A stretch of DNA of 64,000 bases from positions 124,001 to 188,000 of the forward strand of contig CAIZWN010000051.1 in assembly GCA_903936705.1 (NCBI GenBank), given 5' to 3'. The translations under genes and the position numbers were made by a program. Under the pieces are notes generated by a model. The model did not search any database. It saw only the letters and a program-made list of their open reading frames with translations, and was not told the origin of the DNA. Numbering within the stretch: position 1 is the first letter of the stretch; every line of letters starts with the position of its first letter. Shown here piece after piece: positions 58,339 to 64,000 of this stretch. Source of the stretch: an uncultured Myxococcales bacterium (GTDB lineage Bacteria > Myxococcota_A > UBA9042 > DTJE01).

Positions 58339-58794
58339 TCAGGACCCGGTCGAACCGAAACCACCGGCACCCCGATCAGTATCGTCTAGTGAATCGACCT
58401 CGACAGGTTCCGCACGCAGGACCGGACACAGCACAGCCTGGGCGATCCGATCGCCTCGGCGCACAACGAACGGCACGTCCCCGTGGTTTGCCAGAATCAC
58501 TTGTACCTCGCCCCGATAGTCCGAATCGATGGTTCCGGGCGCGTTCAGCACTGTGACCCCGGCCTTGGCAGCCAGGCCGCTGCGGGGGCGCACCTGCAAT
58601 TCAAGCCCCTCGGGAACCGCCAACGCAAACCCGGTCGAAACACGGGCGCGGCCACCGGGGGGAATCGCAACTTCGCCATCCACATCGGCCATGAGGTCCA
58701 TCCCGGACGAGCCTGGTGTGGCATAGGACGGCAGAGGCAATGGCGGGACGCGGCCAGAAAGACGCCTGAAGGCAAGGCGGATGGGACGGGACAA
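58339..58794 (-). CDS. dut: deoxyuridine 5'-triphosphate nucleotidohydrolase
   Basis: A 151-residue homotrimeric dUTPase. All five motifs are present: [40 protein letters not shown] and the C-terminal GGFGSTG. It removes dUTP and supplies dUMP. The start is TTG at 58794 with GGAGG six bases upstream. It is immediately downstream of pnp. Confidence 0.96.
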   Translation of the reverse strand: MSRPIRLAFRRLSGRVPPLPLPSYATPGSSGMDLMADVDGEVAIPPGGRARVSTGFALAVPEGLELQVRPRSGLAAKAGVTVLNAPGTIDSDYRGEVQVILANHGDVPFVVRRGDRIAQAVLCPVLRAEPVEVDSLDDTDRGAGGFGSTGS

Positions 58795-58808
58795 CTGAGG
58801 CCTCCGAA

Positions 58809-60989
58809 TCAGACCTGGTCAGGGCCCTCGGTGCCATCGACTGGGGCGCCACCCTCCTCGGTGGACTCGCCGGTTCCACGGTCCTTGGAGCCGCCCTGCT
58901 CTTCCATCGCCTCGCGACGGGACAGGCGGATCTTGCCGGTCTTGTTGTCGACAGCGATGACCTTGACCAGCACCTCGTCACCCTCACGGACGACGTCTTC
59001 GACACGCTTGACGCGGCGGTCCGACAGCTCGCTGATGTGCAGCAGACCCTCTACTCCGGGAAGGATCTTGACGAAGGCGCCGAAGTCCGTGACCTTGACG
59101 ACCTCGCCCATGTACGTCTGGCCAACCTCGGCCTCGTCGGTCAGGTCGCGGACGAGCCTGATCGCCATCTGCATTGCATCATTGCTGGTCGCAGCGATCG
59201 TAACCGTGCCGTCGTCAATGACTTCGACACGAGCGCCCGATTCGGCCTGGACGCCACGAATGTTCCTGCCGCCGGGGCCGATCAGGTCGCGGATCCGGTC
59301 AGGCTTGATCTTCATCTGGTGAATACGCGGGGCCGAGGCCGACAGGTCGGTCCGCGGCTCGGGGATGGTTTCGTACAACTTGGTGATGATGTGCAGCCGC
59401 GCCTGGCGTGCCTGCTCCAGGGCCTTCGTCAGAATGGCTTCGTCAAGTCCGGTGACCTTGATATCCATCTGGACCGACGTGATGCCATCGTTCGTCCCGA
59501 CAACCTTGAAGTCCATGTCGCCAAGGTGGTCCTCGTCACCCAGAATATCGGTGAGAACGGCAACCTTGTCGCCTTCCTTGATCAGGCCCATCGCGACGCC
59601 ACCGACGTGGCTGGTTATCGGGATCGCCGCATCCATGAGGGCCATCGAGGCGCCGCACACCGTGGCCATCGACGATGAACCGTTCGATTCAAGAACCTCG
59701 GACACGACTCGAATCGTGTACTGGAAACCGTCACCCTTGACCGGCAAAACGGCCGAAACGCCGCGCTCGGCAAGGTGACCATGGCCGGTGTCGCGCCGGG
59801 ACGGCCCCATCATGCGCTTGACTTCGCCGACGCTGAAGGGCGGGAAGTTGTAATGCAGCATGAAGCTGCGGAAGTACTCGCCCCGCAGCAGGTCCATCCG
59901 CTGCTCGTCCTCGGACGTGCCCAGCGTGACCGACACAATGACCTGGGTCTCGCCACGGGTGAAAATGGCCGAGCCATGGGTGCGCGGCAGGACACTGGTC
60001 TCGCACCATATCGGGCGCACCGTTGTCAGGTCGCGACCATCAAGACGGATGCCCTCGTCAGTGACCATGCGGCGAAGGCGCTCGCGCTCGAGGCCGTCCA
60101 CCGCACTGTCGATTTCCTTCTCACGGCCGGGAAGCACCTCGGCCAGCGCCGCCTTTGCCGTGGCGTGAACCTGTCCAGCGGCGATGTGGCGCGGATGCTT
60201 TTCCCTGATCGAAAGGGCTTCGCACATCGGCTTCCATGCAATCTCGCGGACGCGCGCAACCAGGGCCTCGTCCTTGGCCGGAACAACGAATACGCGCTTG
60301 GCCTTGCCAACCGAGGCAGCCATCCTGCGCTGCAGGTCCATCACGGGCTGCGCGGCCTTCTCGGCGAACAGCAGGGCATCGACCATGACCTTCTCGGACA
60401 CGAACTTCGCAGAACCCTCGACCATCGCAAGACCGTCGGGGCCGACAGCCACCATCAGGTCCAGGTCCGATTCTTCGCGCTCGGAATAGGTGGGATTGAC
60501 CACGAACTCGCCGTTCAGTCGCCCGATGCGCAGCCCTACGATCGGGCCAGCAAAGGGGATATCCGACAGGGACAGGGCTGCCGACGCGCCGATCATGGCG
60601 GCGACACCCGGGTCGTTTTCCTTGTCGGCCGACAGTACGAGGGCGATTATTTGCGTCTCGTAGCGCCAGCCCTTTGGGAACATCGGACGGATGGGGCGAT
60701 CGATCAGGCGGGAAGTGAGGACCTCGTTTTCGGTCGGACGACCTTCACGCTTGAAATAGCCACCGGGGATCCGGCCGGCCGAGTATGTCCGTTCCATGTA
60801 CTCGACGGTAAGCGGCAGGAAGTCAACGCCTTCCCGAGCAGTAGGGGCGCTGACGACCGTGACCAGCACGACGGTCTCGCCCAGGCTCACAAGAGCGGAG
60901 CCATGGGCCTGCTTGGCCAGTCGCCCCGTCTCGATTGTCAGTTTCTTGCCGAAGTAGTCCAGGGTTTCCCGGGTCATGTTGTAGTCCAC
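58809..60989 (-). CDS. pnp: polyribonucleotide nucleotidyltransferase
   Basis: A 726-residue exoribonuclease and RNA-tailing enzyme. Two RNase PH-like modules (about 15-145 and 320-540), a KH domain with [11 protein letters not shown], and an S1 domain with [12 protein letters not shown]. The catalytic segment [15 protein letters not shown] and the MDAAIPI region in the second RNase PH module are conserved. A short acidic tail follows the S1 domain. GTG 60989 follows GGAGAGG. It forms an operon with rpsO and dut. Confidence 0.98.
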   Translation of the reverse strand: MDYNMTRETLDYFGKKLTIETGRLAKQAHGSALVSLGETVVLVTVVSAPTAREGVDFLPLTVEYMERTYSAGRIPGGYFKREGRPTENEVLTSRLIDRPIRPMFPKGWRYETQIIALVLSADKENDPGVAAMIGASAALSLSDIPFAGPIVGLRIGRLNGEFVVNPTYSEREESDLDLMVAVGPDGLAMVEGSAKFVSEKVMVDALLFAEKAAQPVMDLQRRMAASVGKAKRVFVVPAKDEALVARVREIAWKPMCEALSIREKHPRHIAAGQVHATAKAALAEVLPGREKEIDSAVDGLERERLRRMVTDEGIRLDGRDLTTVRPIWCETSVLPRTHGSAIFTRGETQVIVSVTLGTSEDEQRMDLLRGEYFRSFMLHYNFPPFSVGEVKRMMGPSRRDTGHGHLAERGVSAVLPVKGDGFQYTIRVVSEVLESNGSSSMATVCGASMALMDAAIPITSHVGGVAMGLIKEGDKVAVLTDILGDEDHLGDMDFKVVGTNDGITSVQMDIKVTGLDEAILTKALEQARQARLHIITKLYETIPEPRTDLSASAPRIHQMKIKPDRIRDLIGPGGRNIRGVQAESGARVEVIDDGTVTIAATSNDAMQMAIRLVRDLTDEAEVGQTYMGEVVKVTDFGAFVKILPGVEGLLHISELSDRRVKRVEDVVREGDEVLVKVIAVDNKTGKIRLSRREAMEEQGGSKDRGTGESTEEGGAPVDGTEGPDQV

Positions 60990-61114
60990 TATTCCTCTCC
61001 TTGCCGCTTCCTAGGGACACCATCGGGCACACAGGCCCGTTCTCAACTATGGATTCAGATTCCCGATTGGGCGTGTGGGAGAGCCGACGCAGCAGGTCGC
61101 CAGGGGGCCGGAAC

Positions 61115-61384
61115 CTACTTGCGCAGGCCCAGTTCGGCGATCAGCTTCTGGTACCGAGCAACACCCGACGACTTGATGTACTCCAGCAGGCGGCGACGCT
61201 GTCCGACGAGCTTGAGCAGCCCGCGCCGCGAGTGGTGGTCCTTCTTGTGCGTCTTGAAGTGCTCGGTCAGGTACCTAATCCGCTCGGTCAGCAGCGCCAC
61301 CTGCACTTCCGACGACCCAGAATCGGTCTGATGGGCCCGGAACTTTTCGATGATTAGCTGCTTCTGCTCGGTGGCAAGTGACAT
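61115..61384 (-). CDS. rpsO: 30S ribosomal protein S15
   Basis: An 89-residue protein of standard length. [32 protein letters not shown] (with the conserved HHS) and the C-terminal [12 protein letters not shown] are characteristic. It binds the central domain of 16S rRNA. GGAGG lies before ATG 61384. It is the first gene of the rpsO-pnp-dut unit with a strong promoter. Confidence 0.98.
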   Translation of the reverse strand: MSLATEQKQLIIEKFRAHQTDSGSSEVQVALLTERIRYLTEHFKTHKKDHHSRRGLLKLVGQRRRLLEYIKSSGVARYQKLIAELGLRK

Positions 61385-61420
61385 CCCGGATCCTCCACAT
61401 CGTCCATTCAAACGGGCCGC

Positions 61421-61449
61421 AGTCTACGGCAGGGATAATCTGATGTCAA
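61421..61449 (-). promoter_or_regulatory. strong candidate promoter of rpsO-pnp-dut
   Basis: On the minus strand, TTGACA (61444-61449), 17 bases, TAGACT (61421-61426). The rpsO ATG is 37 bases downstream. Confidence 0.68.
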
Positions 61450-61478
61450 TAGTCGGTTCGCTCGGAACGTAGAGGTTT

Positions 61479-62846
61479 CTACAACCCAAGCTGCCGCTCG
61501 ATGTCCCTGACCGCCCGATCGGTAGCCGGCTCCTTGGCCAGCAGCCCCTGCAAATGCGCCAAGGCAGTAAGAACAGTCGAATGGCTGCGGCCACCGAAAA
61601 CTGCCCCAATGGCGGGAAGCGACGCTGTCGTATGGCGCCGGATTAGGTACATGGCGACCTGTCGCGGAACCGACACTGCGCGGTGACGACGCGGACTCTT
61701 GAGGTCGGCCGGCAGCAACTGGAAGTACTCGGAAACAACCTTGACGATAAGTTCGGGAGTCAGGCGGCCACGACGATCGCTGACAATCTGTTCCGTGAGG
61801 CGACGGGCCAGGTCAGCCGTAAGAGGCACTTTGCGGATCAGGGAATGAGCTGCGACGCGATTCAGTGCGCCTTCCAGCTCGCGAACCGACGACGTGAAAC
61901 GCTGTGCCAGAAAGCGCGCGACATCGTGCGGCAGGTCTATCCCCTCGCGAACAGCCTTGCGCAACAGAATGCGAACCCTCAGATCCTCGTCGGGCGGCAC
62001 GATGTCGGCAACCAGGCCCCACTCGAACCGCGACCGGAGGCGCTCGGATACCTTGGGAATCGACGATGGCACCTGATCGCTGGTGAAAACAATCTGTTTC
62101 TGGGCGTTGTAAAGCTCGTTAAAGGTGTGGAAGAACTCCTCCTGCGCGAACTCGCGTCCGGCAAGGTAGTGGACATCGTCCATCAGCAGAACGTCGCACT
62201 GCCCGCGATACTGATATCGCAGAGCATCGAGGCGACCGTTCTTCATTGCGGTCATGACCTCGTTCACGTACGACTCGCCGAACGTATAGAGAACTCGCAG
62301 GTGCGGGCAACATCGGCGCAATTCCTGACCAATGGCATGAAGAAGGTGCGTCTTGCCAAGGCCGACACCGCCGTGCAGGAACAACGGGTTGTACGCAGCT
62401 CCGGGATTACCCGAAACATACTCGCAAGCGGAATGTGCAACCTCGTTGGATGACCCTACCAGGAAATTCTGAAACGTGAATCGCGGAACCAGCCGCTCGG
62501 AAACCTGCCCTTGCTGACCCTGGGCCAGCAGAACATTCGTCGACGAAACCGGCGGAATGGCCAGGGCGGCAGCAAGATCCTGCTTGGCCGGCGCATCGGT
62601 CGGCAACTGCCCACGGATCGCAAACTCGACACCGACTGAACGCCGCGTGGTATCCCAGAGGGCATCCTTGATCAGCTCGAGGTAGTTGTCGCGAATCCAG
62701 CGTGCAAAGAATTCGTCCGGAACCTCCAGAAGCATAGAGCCATCGCCGTCCGCAGTGGGCCGGATCGGCGAAAGCCACATCTCGAACTGGACCGGGTCCA
62801 GACGTGCCTTCAACAATTCCAGGGCTTTCGACCAGGTTTCGGGCAT
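61479..62846 (-). CDS. dnaA: chromosomal replication initiator protein DnaA
   Basis: A 455-residue protein of normal length. The N-terminal domain I (WSKALELLKARLDPVQFEMWL), a linker, and the AAA+ domain with Walker A GGVGLGKTHLLHA and Walker B LLMDDVHYL. The C-terminal DNA-binding domain has the DnaA signature HTTASLPAIGAVFGGRSHSTV. ATG 62846 is taken; a TTG at 62867 with AAGGA upstream would add seven residues. It is upstream of rpsO on the same strand. No gene like dnaN follows. Confidence 0.97.
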   Translation of the reverse strand: MPETWSKALELLKARLDPVQFEMWLSPIRPTADGDGSMLLEVPDEFFARWIRDNYLELIKDALWDTTRRSVGVEFAIRGQLPTDAPAKQDLAAALAIPPVSSTNVLLAQGQQGQVSERLVPRFTFQNFLVGSSNEVAHSACEYVSGNPGAAYNPLFLHGGVGLGKTHLLHAIGQELRRCCPHLRVLYTFGESYVNEVMTAMKNGRLDALRYQYRGQCDVLLMDDVHYLAGREFAQEEFFHTFNELYNAQKQIVFTSDQVPSSIPKVSERLRSRFEWGLVADIVPPDEDLRVRILLRKAVREGIDLPHDVARFLAQRFTSSVRELEGALNRVAAHSLIRKVPLTADLARRLTEQIVSDRRGRLTPELIVKVVSEYFQLLPADLKSPRRHRAVSVPRQVAMYLIRRHTTASLPAIGAVFGGRSHSTVLTALAHLQGLLAKEPATDRAVRDIERQLGL

Positions 62847-63173
62847 AGCTATCCCGTGATCTCCCAACGGACGTCCTTCCGTCTGCGACCGACTACAACG
62901 AAGGCTGATAAGCCAACGAGTCGAACCTTACCCGACGCTCGCACGGCCCGCAACGGCATCGTGCAGTGTTTCTGAAAAACCTCGCAGTGGCGGAACCTTG
63001 TGCCAACATGCCCTTTGAGGGTGACTTGCCATTGCCATTGGTAGAACCCCGTGTCGTTGTGGAGTTCCAGGTGATTGTTAAATGAATTCCTTTAGTTCCA
63101 TGTCGTACGGTAATTGCCTTGTACAAACGAGGGGTTGGCGCAACACCGCCGGGGGGGTAGAGCTCGAGGATTT
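62847..63173. other. intergenic region upstream of dnaA
   Basis: About 330 bases without a gene. Only a single weak DnaA-box-like match (TGTGGAGTT) was noted; no TTATCCACA cluster or AT-rich unwinding tract, so the origin is not called here. Confidence 0.4.
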
Positions 63174-64000
63174 CTAGATGGCGGTGGAGCACGTGCCTTC
63201 CGAACAGATCTCGCCGGAATCACAGTCAGTTACAGACTCGCAGGGAAGAATGATTTCGGCGAAAACCGGGCAATCCGTATCGCAGCTTCCACCCGACGAA
63301 GGCGCAACCATCGTGCTTGCTGAAAGAACGTCGGTCGTCCGACTGACGAAGGCCGTCACCCGAGCCGCGCGTCCCGACGGTTCCCTGAGACAGAAAACCC
63401 CGTTTTTGGCGACAATCTTTTCGTCCAGAAGCGACTCGTCCCTGTGGTTGATATCGACGGAGGTCAGCCGCACATGCGCGCCTGGCGCCGGCCTGCGGCC
63501 AATCCTGACATCGATCATCACGCAGGCAGGATCATCGACAGCCTTCGCCCAAACCCAGGTGCCTGGGCGATCGATGCCAAACGCGATCCGGTTACCATGG
63601 TCGACCGTACCCACGCCCGACTCTTCGAATATCCCTGTCTGGTCGTTCACCAGGAACAGACGGTCATCAGTCTCGGTCACCCCTTCAAAGGCAAGGCTGG
63701 CGTACTGGCTGATCAGGTCAACTCCCACTTTTGTTTCAGCCGACGGCGAGCCTGATTCGGTTCCGAATGAACATGCAGCAAGGACGCGGAGATATGGGTC
63801 CGTCCCGTCGGTGGCCAAAACACCGATCGGCGAAGGCGGGTACAGCCCATCGTATCGAACTGGGGTGGCATTCGGATCTGGAGGAAGCGAGGCATCCCAG
63901 CCAGCAAGCGTCACGGCCACATCGCCCTGAAGGGGAGTGCCCGAACGATCAACCAGCGAATCGGTCCGGAAGGTGAAGGTGGCGTTGTCAGCCATCTTGG
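63174..64000 (-). CDS. secreted protein, C-terminal part (cut by right edge)
   Basis: At least 275 residues; the frame continues past the right edge, and no signal peptide is seen at the first in-frame ATG (63995). The visible part is beta-rich, with LVDRSGTPLQGDVAVTL like the start of a bacterial surface Ig-type/CILP-like domain, and HVRLTSVDINHRDESLLDE. The end has DCDSGEICSEGTCSTAI, a cysteine-rich module. Likely a lipoprotein or surface protein; identity unknown. Confidence 0.55.
   Translation of the reverse strand, partial: KMADNATFTFRTDSLVDRSGTPLQGDVAVTLAGWDASLPPDPNATPVRYDGLYPPSPIGVLATDGTDPYLRVLAACSFGTESGSPSAETKVGVDLISQYASLAFEGVTETDDRLFLVNDQTGIFEESGVGTVDHGNRIAFGIDRPGTWVWAKAVDDPACVMIDVRIGRRPAPGAHVRLTSVDINHRDESLLDEKIVAKNGVFCLREPSGRAARVTAFVSRTTDVLSASTMVAPSSGGSCDTDCPVFAEIILPCESVTDCDSGEICSEGTCSTAI

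Noticed and set aside
62868-63173. Replication origin upstream of dnaA
   Set aside because: Only one weak DnaA-box-like 9-mer (TGTGGAGTT) and no AT-rich repeats were found in the gap; insufficient to call oriC.

Overview
The window is a stretch of high-GC bacterial chromosome that looks myxobacterial or near-myxobacterial (Myxococcota, the former Deltaproteobacteria). The signs are a protein resembling the MXAN_5187 family, a PxxKW cysteine-rich protein, a MYXO-CTERM-like surface-anchor tail, a zinc-ribbon Ser/Thr kinase, several HEAT-repeat proteins, and surface lipoproteins with long Asp/Val-rich linkers. Two of those lipoproteins carry Dictyostelium-type CTDC cysteine repeats. Housekeeping genes are mixed with accessory islands. 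No rRNA, tRNA, CRISPR array, insertion sequence or phage gene was recognised.

Layout. 1-5.6 kb: the end of a cation/proton antiporter, then a divergent locus with a flippase-like membrane protein and a B12-type radical SAM enzyme on one strand and a GT2 glycosyltransferase overlapping a SPASM radical SAM enzyme on the other. 5.6-8.7 kb: translationally coupled ffh, HEAT protein and dapA. 8.8-14.8 kb: a GT-C-like membrane protein; hisS, MXAN_5187-like gene and thymidine phosphorylase; a HEAT lipoprotein. 14.8-17.6 kb: a murC-like and murD pair away from any dcw cluster. 17.6-19.3 kb: a CTDC-repeat lipoprotein. 19.6-25.4 kb: a complete hypABCDEF operon with no hydrogenase subunit in view. 25.6-27.7 kb: a secreted, probably surface-anchored protein.

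28.0-37.6 kb reads as a phosphorus-acquisition island. It holds a PhoB-like response regulator, a candidate Pho-box promoter, a 5'-nucleotidase-type lipoprotein, an OprO/OprP-like porin and a purple-acid-phosphatase-like lipoprotein. The 2-aminoethylphosphonate pathway follows (phnW, phnX, and an organophosphate-antiporter-family transporter). A plausible scheme is that phosphate starvation drives surface phosphatases that strip phosphate from organic esters, the porin admits anions, and the phn genes take phosphate from aminoethylphosphonate.

37.7-42.1 kb: a Tat-lipoprotein FAD oxidoreductase with a decayed partial copy of its 5' region nearby, a DUF4160/DUF2442 pair, a membrane protein and a tail-anchored Ser/Thr kinase. 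42.3-47.4 kb: pyrG, a cysteine-rich lipoprotein, thiI and prs. 47.7-53.1 kb: a giant 1813-residue lipoprotein with about 48 CTDC repeats. 53.4-58.3 kb: small secreted and cysteine-rich proteins, a YugP-like zinc peptidase and a tandem ATP-grasp fusion. 58.3-62.9 kb: rpsO, pnp, dut and dnaA. The right edge cuts a secreted protein.

Many starts were moved inward from the longest reading frame because a purine-rich ribosome-binding site sits before an internal ATG, GTG or TTG. Vegetative promoters of the form TTGnnn-N17/18-TAnnnT were found by eye before ffh, hisS-side HEAT lipoprotein, pyrG, prs, rpsO, the glycosyltransferase and both CTDC-repeat genes. Family assignments come from motif recognition without database searches.
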